From: JBFHNV01 sp965365655
GTDB taxonomy: Bacteria > Pseudomonadota > Gammaproteobacteria > HK1
Direction: 5' to 3'
Assembly: GCA_965365655.1 (NCBI GenBank)
Contig: CBDUCN010000030.1
Span: 1 to 25,376, forward strand
Length of the DNA stretch: 25,376 bases
Position 1 is the first letter of the stretch, and each line of letters begins with the position of its first letter. Shown piece after piece: positions 1 through 8,732 of the stretch. A program made the translations under genes and the position numbers. The notes under the pieces are model-generated. The model saw only the letters and a program-made list of their open reading frames with translations. It did not search any database and was not told where the DNA came from.

Positions 1-1
1 C

Positions 2-1183
2 GATCGCGTCCAGTTCCTCGCCGGAATCGAGCTGTTCGCCGGCATGCCCGCCGCGCTGCTGGAGGCGATTGCCGGCGACATGGCGCTGCTTCAGCTGGCC
101 GCCGGCGAGTCGCTGTTCGAGGAGGGCAGCGTGGGCGACGCCGCCTACTTCGTCGTGCACGGCGAGCTCGCGCTGACCAGCGGCGGCGTGGAGCTGCTGC
201 GCCGGGGGCCGGGGAGCTTCGTCGGGGAGTTCGCGCTGATCGACGCCCAGCCGCGCAGCACCGCCGGCATCGCGTGCTCGCCGCTGGCCGTGCTGTGCTG
301 GCGCCGCGAGTCGTTCCTGCGCGTGCTTGCCGCGGACCCCGGCGTCGCGCACGGCATCCTGCGCGTGCTCACCGGCAAGCTGCGCGGCGACGTCGGGCGG
401 CGTGCGCAGCTGATCGCCGAGCGCGCCCGCTGGCGCCAGGACATGGCCCGCTCGCGTGAGATCCAGCTCGGGATGCTGCCGCCGCCGTGCGTGGACGCCG
501 CGGGGCTGGAGGTCGCGGGCGAGTGCGTGCCGGCGGGCGCGGTGGGGGGCGACTTCTACGACGTGCTGCCGCTCGAGGACGGCGGGGTCGGCGTGATGAT
601 CGTCGACGTGACGGGGCACGGTTTCTACTCCGGGCTGTTCGTCGCGATGGCCAAGAGCGGTCTGCACGCCCAGGCGCGCGTGGACCCGTCGCCCGGCGAG
701 GTGATGGGCGCGATGCGCCAGACCCTGTGCCTGTCGTTGCAGCGCTACATGCTGATGACCTGCGCCTACGTCACGGTGCATCCAGGGCAGGGCGTGCTGC
801 GCTATGCCAACGCGGGGCACCCGCACCTGCTGCTCTACCGCGCGTCTAGCGGGGACGTCGCGGTGCTGGACGTCCTGGACCCGATCCTCGGCGCGCTGGA
901 GCCGGACGAGTGCGCGTACGAGGTGCGCGAGCTGCCGTGGTCGCCCGGCGATCGCCTGCTGCTGTATTCCGACGGCGTGATCGAGGCGCGCGACGCCGCG
1001 GACGCGGAGTTCGGCCGCGAGCGCCTGGTGAGCGTGTTCCGGCGCCGGGCAGGCCTCGGTGCCGAGGCGCTGCGCGACGCGCTGCTCGCCGAGCTGGCCG
1101 CGCACCAGGGCGCGCAGCGGGCGCAGGACGACGTCACGCTGGCGGTGGTCGCGGCGCCCGCGCCGGGCGGGGCGCGGCCGTGA
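2..1183 (+). CDS. Cyclic-nucleotide-binding domain / PP2C (RsbU-SpoIIE type) phosphatase, 5' partial
   Basis: The reading frame is open from position 2, and the residues before the first ATG (position 44) read FLAGIELFAGMP, a typical start of a cNMP-binding domain, so the true start lies upstream of the window. Counting from position 2, residues about 10-125 form the cNMP-binding beta-roll, with GEFALIDAQPRST as the phosphate-binding cassette. A short helical linker follows, and residues about 160-390 form a SpoIIE/RsbU-type PP2C phosphatase. The metal-binding aspartates are visible: D184 in GGDFYD, D202 in DVTGHG, D324 in YSDG and D376/D377 in DDVTL. Such proteins usually dephosphorylate anti-anti-sigma (STAS) proteins or act in related partner-switching circuits, here probably gated by a cyclic nucleotide; that link is inferred from the domain pair. 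No STAS or anti-sigma gene is visible nearby. Its TGA overlaps the GTG of the next gene. Confidence 0.88.
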   Translation, partial: DRVQFLAGIELFAGMPAALLEAIAGDMALLQLAAGESLFEEGSVGDAAYFVVHGELALTSGGVELLRRGPGSFVGEFALIDAQPRSTAGIACSPLAVLCWRRESFLRVLAADPGVAHGILRVLTGKLRGDVGRRAQLIAERARWRQDMARSREIQLGMLPPPCVDAAGLEVAGECVPAGAVGGDFYDVLPLEDGGVGVMIVDVTGHGFYSGLFVAMAKSGLHAQARVDPSPGEVMGAMRQTLCLSLQRYMLMTCAYVTVHPGQGVLRYANAGHPHLLLYRASSGDVAVLDVLDPILGALEPDECAYEVRELPWSPGDRLLLYSDGVIEARDAADAEFGRERLVSVFRRRAGLGAEALRDALLAELAAHQGAQRAQDDVTLAVVAAPAPGGARP

Positions 1184-2031
1184 GCGCACCCCCGGCGGCG
1201 ATGGTGGTCACCGACCTGGACGGCACGCTGCTCGATTCCCGCGGCGTGCTGAGCGCCGCGAACCGCGCGACGCTCGAGGCCCTCGCGCGCGCCGGCGTGC
1301 TGCGCGTGGTGGCGACCGGGCGCAACCTCCACTCGGCGCTGACCGCGCTGCCCGGGGACGCGCCCATCGACTACCTCGTGTTCGCGTCCGGTGCCGGCAT
1401 CATGAGCTGGCCGGACCGGGTGCTGGTGCACCGCGAGGAGCTGGGCGACGACGAGGCGCTGGCCGCGGCCGACGCGCTGTGCGAGCTCGCGCTGGACTTC
1501 ATGCTGCACGCGGGGGTGCCCGACAACCACCGCTTCTGGTACCGCCGCGGCGACGGCCCCAACCCGGATTTCGAGCGCCGCCTCGCGCGCTACGCGCAGC
1601 ACGCGGTGCCGTGGCCCGACGCGCCGCCCGCGGGTCCGTTCAGCCAGCTCCTCGCGATCGAGCCGGGCGGCGACCAGGCGCAGCCGGCCGAGGCGCGTCA
1701 CGGCAGCCTTCGACGCCTGCTCGAGCCGCTGCACGTGATCCGCACGACATCGCCGCTGGATCACCGCTCGGCCTGGTTCGAGGTCTTTCCGGCCGGGGTC
1801 TCGAAGGCGTCCGGCGCGCGCTGGCTGCTGGAGCGCCATGCGCTGTCGCACACGACGGTGCTCGCGGTGGGCAACGACTTCAACGACGAGGACATGCTGG
1901 CGTGGGCGCCGCACGCGCGCGTGGTGGCCAACGCCCCGGCCGAGCTGCGGCAGCGCTTCGCGACGGTCGCCGGGAACGACGACGACGGCTTCAGCGCCGC
2001 GGTGCAGGACTGGCTGGCGCTGCTCGGCTAG
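1180..2031 (+). CDS. Cof-type HAD-IIB family sugar-phosphate phosphatase
   Basis: A 283-aa cytoplasmic hydrolase of the haloacid dehalogenase superfamily, Cof/YbiV/YidA-like. Motif I is DLDGTLLDS, with nucleophile D12 and acid/base D14. Motif II is VVATGR, the motif III lysine is probably in GVSKASG, and motif IV is GNDFNDEDM near the C-terminus. The large middle insertion is the C2B cap of HAD-IIB proteins. These enzymes dephosphorylate sugar phosphates, flavin precursors or similar small phospho-metabolites; the substrate cannot be read from sequence. I chose GTG at 1180 because it overlaps the upstream TGA in a GTGA junction, implying translational coupling to the phosphatase gene. ATG at 1201 is a possible alternative that would leave motif I only a few residues from the N-terminus. 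Confidence 0.85.
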   Translation: MSAPPAAMVVTDLDGTLLDSRGVLSAANRATLEALARAGVLRVVATGRNLHSALTALPGDAPIDYLVFASGAGIMSWPDRVLVHREELGDDEALAAADALCELALDFMLHAGVPDNHRFWYRRGDGPNPDFERRLARYAQHAVPWPDAPPAGPFSQLLAIEPGGDQAQPAEARHGSLRRLLEPLHVIRTTSPLDHRSAWFEVFPAGVSKASGARWLLERHALSHTTVLAVGNDFNDEDMLAWAPHARVVANAPAELRQRFATVAGNDDDGFSAAVQDWLALLG

Positions 2032-2044
2032 TACCCTGGCGCTC

Positions 2045-2057
2045 GTGAATCGTTCAC
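2045..2057. repeat. 13-bp perfect palindrome in a convergent intergenic region
   Basis: GTGAATCGTTCAC is a perfect inverted repeat (5-bp arms, 3-nt centre) 14 bases after the HAD stop. It lies in the 168-base gap between the convergent HAD and DUF1223 genes. It could be part of a transcription stop or a protein-binding site; there is no T-run. I see no coding sequence in the rest of the gap. Confidence 0.3.
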
Positions 2058-2199
2058 CGCGCCCGCGGCGATTGCGTCCGCGCGCGGCTGTCGGCGTTGC
2101 GGGCCCGCGGGGAAACACACGGGCGCGCGCGATTCCATGCACCGCCGCGCGCTGCCTGGCGGGCGTTTCGCGGCGGCGCGCGATGAGGTTCGAGAGATC

Positions 2200-2949
2200 T
2201 CAGGGCAGCCAGCCGCCGGCGGCCTGCAGCGCACGCGTGTCGTTCGCTCGGCTGACCCAGGCGGCCAGCGCCCGCCGCGGGGCGTCGACGCGGGCATCGG
2301 GCAGCGTCGTCGCGGCGTGGAAGCGGGGGCTCGCGCCGTCCAGCGGGACCCGCGCGTGCCCCAGCACGACGAAATCGTGGCGCAGGGTGCGGCCCTCGTT
2401 CTCGCCTGCGCGCACCTCGGTCTGCAGGTCGAAGCCGAGCAGCGCGACGTGCAGCTCCAGCGGCCCGTCGAGCGCATGCGCGGCCGTGTAGCGCCCGTCG
2501 ATCCGGCCGGTCGCGGTGTCCACGTCCAGGCTCAGGATGCCGGCCGGCGGCGGCGACGCGACGTCCAGAACCGGGCGCCGGAACCAGCCCCGCCACTCCT
2601 CGCCGCGCGCGACGAAGCCCGGGGTGTAGACGCTGCGCACCACGCCGCCGCGGGCGTGCATGCGCTGGCGCTCCGAGAACGCCGGATGCGCGAAGCGATC
2701 GGGCCAGCCGATGGAGTCCCAGTAGTCGACGTGGAAGGCCACCGGCACGACCTGCCGCCACAGCCGAGGGTCGTCCACCAGCCCGCTCAGCCAGCGGTCC
2801 GCCGGCGGGCAGCTCGAGCAGCCCTCGGACGTGAACAGCTCCAGCAGCATGACCTGCCCGGCCGGACTCTGGATGCGGCGGGTGTCGGCGCCGGCGGTGA
2901 TGGCGGCGGCGAGCAGCGCGGCGCCCAGGGCAAATGTCGCTCGCGGCAT
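2200..2949 (-). CDS. DUF1223 family exported thioredoxin-fold protein
   Basis: A 249-aa protein beginning with a cleavable-looking signal peptide (residues about 1-21, ending near ITAGA). The core of DUF1223 proteins follows: LELFTSEGCSSCPPAD carries a CxxC motif (C44, C47) of the thioredoxin type, and the middle has HVDYWDSIGWPD, a hallmark of this family. The biochemical role of DUF1223 is not established; the signal peptide and CxxC suggest a periplasmic redox or disulfide function. I chose ATG at 2949 because a GAGGAG ribosome-binding site sits 7 bases upstream on the minus strand, and the residues upstream in the same frame are Arg/Pro-rich and unlike the family. It is divergent from the EEP hydrolase at 3101 and convergent with the HAD gene. 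Confidence 0.85.
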   Translation of the reverse strand: MPRATFALGAALLAAAITAGADTRRIQSPAGQVMLLELFTSEGCSSCPPADRWLSGLVDDPRLWRQVVPVAFHVDYWDSIGWPDRFAHPAFSERQRMHARGGVVRSVYTPGFVARGEEWRGWFRRPVLDVASPPPAGILSLDVDTATGRIDGRYTAAHALDGPLELHVALLGFDLQTEVRAGENEGRTLRHDFVVLGHARVPLDGASPRFHAATTLPDARVDAPRRALAAWVSRANDTRALQAAGGWLP

Positions 2950-3047
2950 CGGGGGTCTCCTCGGTGGGGGTGCTGGGTTCGACCGCGTCCGGCGCGCGGT
3001 GTTCCCCGCCCGTGCCGGCGCGCCGCGGGAACGGCACGAGCGGCTGC

Positions 3048-3053
3048 TATGCT
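3048..3053 (+). promoter_or_regulatory. Putative -10 element upstream of the EEP hydrolase
   Basis: TATGCT stands out in GC-rich surroundings about 48 bases before the ATG at 3101. No convincing -35 hexamer is present at the usual spacing, so this is only a candidate. Confidence 0.25.
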
Positions 3054-3100
3054 TCGCGCCGGCACGGGCGATGCGCAAGCGGCAGCGGGGTCGTGGATCC

Positions 3101-3970
3101 ATGCTCTTCGCGAGCTACAACATCCAGTACGGCCGTGGCCGCGACGGGCGTTTCGACCTCGCGCGCATCGCCGGCGAGCTCGCCGGCGCCGACGTGATCG
3201 CGCTGCAGGAGGTCGAGCGCGGGTGGCAGCGATCGGGCGGCGTGGACCAGCCGGCCGAGCTTGCCGGGCTGCTGGGACTCGAGCACTGGGTCTACGGCCC
3301 GGGCGTGGACCTGCATCTCGCGGCGCCGCCGCCGGGCGCGCCGCCGGGCGCGCGGCGCCAGTTCGGCAACATGCTGCTGTCGCGCACGCCGCTGCTGTGG
3401 AGCCGCAACCACCTGCTGCCCAAGTACGCGAGCACCGGGCCGCTGAGCCTGCAGCGCTCGGCGCTCGAGGGCGTGGTCGGCACCGCGCGCGGCGCGCTGC
3501 GGGTGTACTCGGTGCACCTGACGCACCTCAGCAGCGAGACGCGCCTGCCCCAGGTGCGCCGGCTGCTCGGCCTGCACCGCGATGCGTGCCTGGAAGGGGC
3601 GCCGCTCGCGTGCGGCCCCGGCGTCAAGGCCGAGTGGGTGGACGAGGGGCTGCCCGGCGACATGCCCCGCGACGCGATCGTGATGGGCGACTTCAACATG
3701 GAGCCCGGATCGCCGGAGTACGAGCTGATCGTGGGCCCCGCGTCGCCGTACGGCGGCCGGCTGATGAATCCGGAGGGCTTCGTGGACGCGTGGGTCGCGT
3801 CCGGGCACGCGGAGGACGACGGGGTGACCGGCGACATCCACGGCCGCGCGGTGCGCCTCGACTACTGCTTCGTGAGCACCGCGCTCGCGCCGCGGCTGCG
3901 CGGCGCGAGCATCGACGGCGACGCCTGCGGCTCCGACCACCAGCCGATCTGGATCGAGCTGGACCCGTGA
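3101..3970 (+). CDS. Endonuclease/exonuclease/phosphatase (EEP) family hydrolase
   Basis: A 289-aa metal-dependent phosphohydrolase of the DNase I/exonuclease III/inositol-phosphatase fold. The active-site motifs are in order: SYNIQYG (N7) at the start, ALQEVE (metal ligand E37), MGDFNMEPGS (Asp and Asn), RLDYCFVS, and a C-terminal SDHQPIW with the catalytic His. There is no signal peptide, so it is probably cytoplasmic. Substrates in this superfamily range from DNA to phospholipid head groups, and this sequence does not settle which. ATG at 3101 is preferred because it places SYNIQYG right at the N-terminus, as in relatives; ATG at 3071 would add ten basic residues. The stop lies 34 bases before the LemA start, so the three genes 3101-6469 may form one operon. 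Confidence 0.82.
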   Translation: MLFASYNIQYGRGRDGRFDLARIAGELAGADVIALQEVERGWQRSGGVDQPAELAGLLGLEHWVYGPGVDLHLAAPPPGAPPGARRQFGNMLLSRTPLLWSRNHLLPKYASTGPLSLQRSALEGVVGTARGALRVYSVHLTHLSSETRLPQVRRLLGLHRDACLEGAPLACGPGVKAEWVDEGLPGDMPRDAIVMGDFNMEPGSPEYELIVGPASPYGGRLMNPEGFVDAWVASGHAEDDGVTGDIHGRAVRLDYCFVSTALAPRLRGASIDGDACGSDHQPIWIELDP

Positions 3971-4004
3971 CGTGCCGGTGGCGGGCGGGCCGGAACGCGC
4001 GCGG

Positions 4005-4553
4005 ATGACCCACGCCGCCGTCGCCCTCGCCGTCGTGGCGGCGCTGTACGCCGTCATCGTCTACAACCTGCTGGTACGCGACCGCAACCGCGTGCGCGCG
4101 GCATGGAGCGACATCGACGTGCAGCTCAAGCGCCGCCACGATCTGCTGCCGAAGCTGGTCGAGGCGGTACGCCGCTACGCGGCCTACGAGCAGGCCACCC
4201 TGGAGACGGTGACCGACCTGCGCGCGCGCGGCGAGCGGGCGCGCGCGGCCGGCGAGGCGCCGTCGGCGCTGGCGGCGCTGGAGAACGCGCTCGGGAGCGG
4301 GCTGCGCCGCGTGCTCGCGCTGGTGGAGGCGTATCCCGAGCTGAAGGCGGACGCGAGCTTCCTCGACCTGCAGCGCAACGTCAGCGAGGTGGAGCGCAGC
4401 CTGCAGTTCGCGCGGCGCTACTACAACGGCGCCGTGCGCGCGCTGAACACGCGCATCGAGTCGTTCCCGGACCTGCTCGTCGCGCGCGCGCTCGCGTTCC
4501 GGCCCGCGGACTACTTCGAGCTGGACGACACGACACGAGCGGAGGTCCCGTGA
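4005..4553 (+). CDS. lemA: LemA family protein
   Basis: A 182-aa protein with one N-terminal membrane helix (residues about 4-22), then the long helical LemA domain. The characteristic segment is NRVRAAWSDIDVQLKRRHDLLPKLVEAV, written here as two pieces around positions 4088-4171. YYNGAVRALNTRIESFPD follows in the last third. LemA proteins are inner-membrane proteins with an N-out orientation; their molecular role is not well defined. A lemA gene next to a DUF2207 or TPM-domain membrane protein is a recurrent pairing in proteobacteria and supports a joint envelope function. The stop codon overlaps the next start in a TGATG junction, so the two genes are translationally coupled. Confidence 0.9.
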   Translation: MTHAAVALAVVAALYAVIVYNLLVRDRNRVRAAWSDIDVQLKRRHDLLPKLVEAVRRYAAYEQATLETVTDLRARGERARAAGEAPSALAALENALGSGLRRVLALVEAYPELKADASFLDLQRNVSEVERSLQFARRYYNGAVRALNTRIESFPDLLVARALAFRPADYFELDDTTRAEVP

Positions 4554-6469
4554 TGCGTCAGGTACAGGGATCGGCCAGGCCGCGCGCGATCGCCGCGCGG
4601 ATCGCCGTCGCGCTGCTCGCCGCGGCGCTGTGCGCGGGCGCGGCCGCGGACGAGCGCATCACGCTGTTCCAGAGCGACGTGCAGGTGCTGAGCGACGGCT
4701 CGCTGGAGGTCATCGAGACGATCACCGTGCGCGCCGAGGGCAAGCGTATCAAGCGCGGCATCTACCGTGACTTCCCCACCGTGTACCGGGACCGCTTCAA
4801 CAACCGGATGCAGGTGCGCTTCGAGGTGGTGTCGGTGCGCCGCGACGGCAGACCCGAGGCGTGGCACGGCGAGCGCCTGTCCAACGGCGAGCGCATCTAC
4901 ATGGGCCGCAAGGACGTGATCGTCCCGCCCGGCGAGCACCGTTACGAGCTGACCTACCGCACCTGGCGCCAGCTCGGATACTTCGCAGACCACGACGAGC
5001 TGTACTGGAACGTGACCGGCAACGGCTGGGCGTTCCCGATCGAGCGCGCGGTCGCGTTCGTATACCTGCCGAGGTCGGTGCCCGCCGGCGACATCGGCGT
5101 CGAGGCCTACACCGGGCGCCAGGGCGCGCGCGGCGGAGCCTACGAGGCGGGGCTGGACGACGAGGGCGTCGCGTGGTTCCGCACCACCCGCGCGCTGGCC
5201 CCCGGCGAGGGGCTCACCATCGTCACGACCTGGCCCAAGGGGCACGTGCGCGAGCCGACCTCGAGCGAGCGCATGGACTGGTTCCTGGAGGACAACGGGC
5301 ACCTGCTCGCGGGCGTCACCGGCGTCGCGGTGCTGCTGCTGTACTACCTGCTCGCGTGGATGGCGGTGGGGCGCGACCCGGCGCCCGGCGTGGTGTTCCC
5401 CCGCTACGAGCCGCCGGCGGACTACTCGCCGGCGGCGATGCGCTACGTGCGTCGGATGGGGTATGACGGGCGCGCGTTCACCGCGGCGCTGGTGAACCTC
5501 GCGGTGAAGGGCCACGTGCGCATCCTCGACGACGACGGCGACTTCCGCATCGAGCGCGCGAGCTCCGACGCGCCGCTCGCGCCCGGGGAGAAGGCGCTGC
5601 GCGATCGCCTGCTTCGCGGCGGCTCGATCGAGCTCGAGCGCAGCAACCACGCGACCGTGCGATCCGCGATCGACGCCCACCGCACGCGACTGTCCGCCGA
5701 CTACGAGCGCATCTACTTCAAGAAGAATCTCGCGCACACGGTGGTCGGCGTCGTGATCTCCCTGATCGCGCTGGGGATGGCGTTGCTGTGGGCGCCGCGC
5801 CTGGAGGACGCCGCGGGCAGCCTGTTCATGACCGTGTGGCTCACCGGCTGGAGCTTCGGCACGTTCTCGCTGCTCGCGAAGGTGATCGCGGTATGGCGCT
5901 CCGGCGGGCGCGCCAGCGCGCTGTTTCTCGCCGTGTTCGCGGTGCCCTTCGTGGTCGGCTGGTTCGTCGGCGCCGGCATGATGGTGCAGTTCGCCGGGCT
6001 CGCGACGGTCGTGCTGCTGGTCGCGCTGGTGGGCACCAACGCGCTGTTCTACCACCTGATGAAGGCGCCCACCGCGCGCGGGCGCAAGCTGCTGGACGAG
6101 GTCGACGGCTTTCGCGAGTACCTGTCGGTCGCGGAGGCCGGGGAGCTGCAGCTCAGGAACCCGCCCGAGAAGACGCCGGAGCTGTTCGAGCGTTACCTGC
6201 CCTACGCGATCGCGCTGGACGTCGAGGACGTGTGGGGCGAGCGCTTCGAGCGGGTGCTGGCCGCGGCGCGGCGCACCGAGGGCTACCGCGGCCCCGGCTG
6301 GTACCGCGGGGCGCGCGGCTTCTCGCCCGGCGCGCTCGCGTCCAGCGTCGGCAACGGCCTCGCCGGCAGCGTCGCGTCGTCGTCGCAGGCGCCCGGATCG
6401 TCTTCCGGCAGCGGGGGCGGCGGGTCCTCCGGCGGAGGCGGCGGCGGCGGCGGGGGTGGCGGCTGGTAA
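4553..6469 (+). CDS. DUF2207 domain-containing membrane protein with glycine-rich tail
   Basis: A 638-aa membrane protein. Residues about 10-33 form a signal peptide. An extracytoplasmic beta-rich DUF2207 domain follows (ITLFQSDVQVLSDGSLEVIE onward; motifs KRGIYRDFP, DELYWNVTGNGW). There is a transmembrane helix near LLAGVTGVAVLLLYYLLAW, then a cytoplasmic part beginning PRYEPPADYSPAAMRYV, which is characteristic of the family. Three or four more hydrophobic segments lie between about 5720 and 6060. The C-terminus is an almost pure Ser/Gly tail ending in Trp, as in many LemA-linked DUF2207 proteins. Function is unknown; context says it works with LemA in the cell envelope. The start ATG overlaps the lemA stop. 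Confidence 0.87.
   Translation: MRQVQGSARPRAIAARIAVALLAAALCAGAAADERITLFQSDVQVLSDGSLEVIETITVRAEGKRIKRGIYRDFPTVYRDRFNNRMQVRFEVVSVRRDGRPEAWHGERLSNGERIYMGRKDVIVPPGEHRYELTYRTWRQLGYFADHDELYWNVTGNGWAFPIERAVAFVYLPRSVPAGDIGVEAYTGRQGARGGAYEAGLDDEGVAWFRTTRALAPGEGLTIVTTWPKGHVREPTSSERMDWFLEDNGHLLAGVTGVAVLLLYYLLAWMAVGRDPAPGVVFPRYEPPADYSPAAMRYVRRMGYDGRAFTAALVNLAVKGHVRILDDDGDFRIERASSDAPLAPGEKALRDRLLRGGSIELERSNHATVRSAIDAHRTRLSADYERIYFKKNLAHTVVGVVISLIALGMALLWAPRLEDAAGSLFMTVWLTGWSFGTFSLLAKVIAVWRSGGRASALFLAVFAVPFVVGWFVGAGMMVQFAGLATVVLLVALVGTNALFYHLMKAPTARGRKLLDEVDGFREYLSVAEAGELQLRNPPEKTPELFERYLPYAIALDVEDVWGERFERVLAAARRTEGYRGPGWYRGARGFSPGALASSVGNGLAGSVASSSQAPGSSSGSGGGGSSGGGGGGGGGGGW
6413..6466 (+). repeat. Low-complexity glycine-codon tract
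   Basis: A G/C-only run of GGN codons encodes the polyglycine tail of the DUF2207 protein. It is prone to slippage and misassembly. Confidence 0.7.
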
Positions 6470-6556
6470 TCTTCGTCCCTTCACCGCGTCGCGCGTCGTG
6501 CCGCAACAGCCGCGCGCGCGAGCCATGCGGAACGTAACGAATCGGGAGCCGATCGC

Positions 6557-8707
6557 ATGAAGAAGCTAATCAAGGGCATCGTCGGACTGGTCGTGGCGGG
6601 CGTCGTGCTGATCGTCGCCGCGGTCGTGATCCTGCCGATGCTGATCGACGCCGACGACGTCAAGAAGCAGCTGACCGCCCAGGTCAAGGAGCAGACCGGG
6701 CGCGACCTCAGCATCCCCGGCGAGGTGAAGCTGTCGGTGTTCCCGTGGCTGGGCGCGTCGCTGGGCACCGCGTCGCTGGGCAACGCGCAGGGCTTCACCG
6801 ATCCGGTGTTCGCGAGCACCGAGAAGGTGGACGTGCGCGTGAAGCTGATGCCGCTGCTGGACCGCCGCCTGGAGATGGACACCATCGTGATCCACGGCCT
6901 CACGCTGAATCTCGAGCGCAACAAGCAGGGCAAGGGCAACTGGGAGGACCTCGCGGCCGGCGGCGGCGCCGGCGCGCCGGCGAAGCCTGCGGGCGGGGGG
7001 GATGCGGGCGGCGGCGCGCCGGCGCTCGCCGGCTTCGCGATCGGCGGCGTGGACATCCGCGACGGCACGGTGCGCTTCACCGACCGCGCGGCCGGGCAGG
7101 CGTACGCGGTGAGCAACCTCGCGTTGACCACCGGCAGCGTCACCCCGGGCGAGCCGGTGGACCTCGACCTCGGCTTCGACGTGAGCAGCGATGCGCCGGC
7201 GATGCAGGGGCGCGTGACCGCGAAGGCCACCGTGGACGCCGACCCGGCGGCGCAGACCGCGCGGGTGTCCGGGCTGGTGCTGGACGCGAGCCTGCAGGGC
7301 GACGGCCTGCCGGGCGGCAAGCTCGCGGCGACGGTGGCCGCGGACGCCGCGTTCGACGGCGCGAAGCAGACCCTCGCGGTGAGCAACCTGAAGGCCGAGC
7401 TGCTGGACCTCACCGCGACCGGCACGCTGCAGGCGACCGGGCTCGGCGCGAAGCCCGCCTTCAGCGGCGAGCTGGCGCTCGCGGAGTTCAGCCCGCGCAA
7501 GCTGCTGGTCGCGCTCGGGCAGCCGCCGGTGGACACGGCCGACGACAAGGTGCTCACGCGCGCGTCGCTGAACACCAGGCTCTCGGGCGGCGCCGACGCG
7601 CTCGCGCTGAAGCCGCTCACGCTGAAGCTGGACGACAGCACGCTGGAGGGCGAGGCGCGCGTCGCGGACTTCGCGAAGCCGGCGCTGCGCTTCGCGCTCG
7701 CGCTGGACGCGATCGACGCCGATCGCTACCTGCCACCCGGCAAGGAGGCGCCGCCGGCGACCCCGGGCGCGGCGGCGGGCGCGGCGGGCGAGCTGCCGGT
7801 GGAGACGCTGCGCGGGCTCGACGTCGCCGGCACCTTCCGCGCAGGCAAGGTCAGGATCGCGAAGCTGAATCTCAGCGAGCTCGCGGCGACGCTGAACGCG
7901 AAGGACGGCCTGATCAAGCTCACTCCGGTGTCCGCGAAGCTCTACGAGGGCGGGTATTCCGGCAACATCACGCTGGACGCGCGAAAGGACGTGCCGCTGC
8001 TGGGGCTGGACGAAACGCTTCAAGGGGTGAAGCTCGGGCCGCTGCTCACGGACCTGCAGGGCAAGGCCCCGATCACCGGCACGGCCAACCTGAACGCGAA
8101 GCTGAGCGCGAAGGGCACCGCTCCTGACGCGGTGAAGCGCACCCTGAACGGCACCGCGAGCTTCCAGCTCCTCGACGGCGCGCTGCAGGGCGTCAACATC
8201 GGGCGCATGATCCGGGAGGCGCGCGCGAAGCTGAAGGGCGAGCAGCTGGAGAGCGCCGCGGAGCCCGCGCAGACCGATTTCGCCGAGATCACCGGCACCG
8301 CGACCATCACCGACGGGGTCGTGAACAACCCGGACCTGAACGCGAAGAGTCCGCTGCTGAGGCTGAGCGGCAAGGGCACCGCGAGCCTGCCCGAGGAGAG
8401 CATCGACTACCGCGCGACCGCGACGCTGGTGGCCACCTCACAGGGCCAGGGCGGCAAGGACCTGGGCGACCTGGCCGGGGTCCCGATCCCGGTGCACGTC
8501 ACCGGCACCTTCACGCAGCCGAAGTACGGCCTGGACACCCAGGGCATGGCCGAGGCGTTCGCGAAGTCGAAGGCCAAGGAGGTCGTGGACGCGCAGAAGG
8601 CGAAGGTCGAGGAGAAGGTGCAGGAGAAGGTCGGCGAGAAGGCCGGCGGGCTGCTCGGCGGCGAAGGCGGAGTGGGCGGCGCGCTGAAGGGGCTGCTGGG
8701 CCGCTGA
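6557..8707 (+). CDS. AsmA family protein
   Basis: A 716-aa envelope protein of the AsmA/TamB-like group. A single N-terminal membrane helix (residues about 5-28) is followed directly by the family opening DADDVKKQLTAQVKEQTGR and the segment SVFPWLGASLGTASLGNA. Long beta-rich repeats fill the rest, and an AsmA C-terminal domain with the segment GTASLPEESIDYRATATLV lies near residues 600-640. The last 50 residues are Lys/Glu/Val-rich and likely helical. AsmA-like proteins are anchored in the inner membrane and reach across the periplasm, where they are implicated in phospholipid transfer to the outer membrane. Ala/Gly/Pro-rich inserts near 6955-7025 and 7735-7795 look like disordered linkers. 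A GGGAG sequence 9 bases before ATG 6557 supports the start. Confidence 0.9.
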   Translation: MKKLIKGIVGLVVAGVVLIVAAVVILPMLIDADDVKKQLTAQVKEQTGRDLSIPGEVKLSVFPWLGASLGTASLGNAQGFTDPVFASTEKVDVRVKLMPLLDRRLEMDTIVIHGLTLNLERNKQGKGNWEDLAAGGGAGAPAKPAGGGDAGGGAPALAGFAIGGVDIRDGTVRFTDRAAGQAYAVSNLALTTGSVTPGEPVDLDLGFDVSSDAPAMQGRVTAKATVDADPAAQTARVSGLVLDASLQGDGLPGGKLAATVAADAAFDGAKQTLAVSNLKAELLDLTATGTLQATGLGAKPAFSGELALAEFSPRKLLVALGQPPVDTADDKVLTRASLNTRLSGGADALALKPLTLKLDDSTLEGEARVADFAKPALRFALALDAIDADRYLPPGKEAPPATPGAAAGAAGELPVETLRGLDVAGTFRAGKVRIAKLNLSELAATLNAKDGLIKLTPVSAKLYEGGYSGNITLDARKDVPLLGLDETLQGVKLGPLLTDLQGKAPITGTANLNAKLSAKGTAPDAVKRTLNGTASFQLLDGALQGVNIGRMIREARAKLKGEQLESAAEPAQTDFAEITGTATITDGVVNNPDLNAKSPLLRLSGKGTASLPEESIDYRATATLVATSQGQGGKDLGDLAGVPIPVHVTGTFTQPKYGLDTQGMAEAFAKSKAKEVVDAQKAKVEEKVQEKVGEKAGGLLGGEGGVGGALKGLLGR

Positions 8708-8732
8708 GTCAGGGACGGCGGGAACGCTGCCG

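Noticed and set aside
6413..6469. CRISPR-like or tandem-repeat array in the G-rich tract
   Set aside because: It is in-frame glycine codons forming the normal tail of a DUF2207 protein, with no spacer structure.
4511..6526. A 671-codon open frame on the minus strand opposite the DUF2207 gene
   Set aside because: No recognisable motif and His/Arg/Gly-rich composition; the plus strand has a clear family match, signal peptide and membrane helices.
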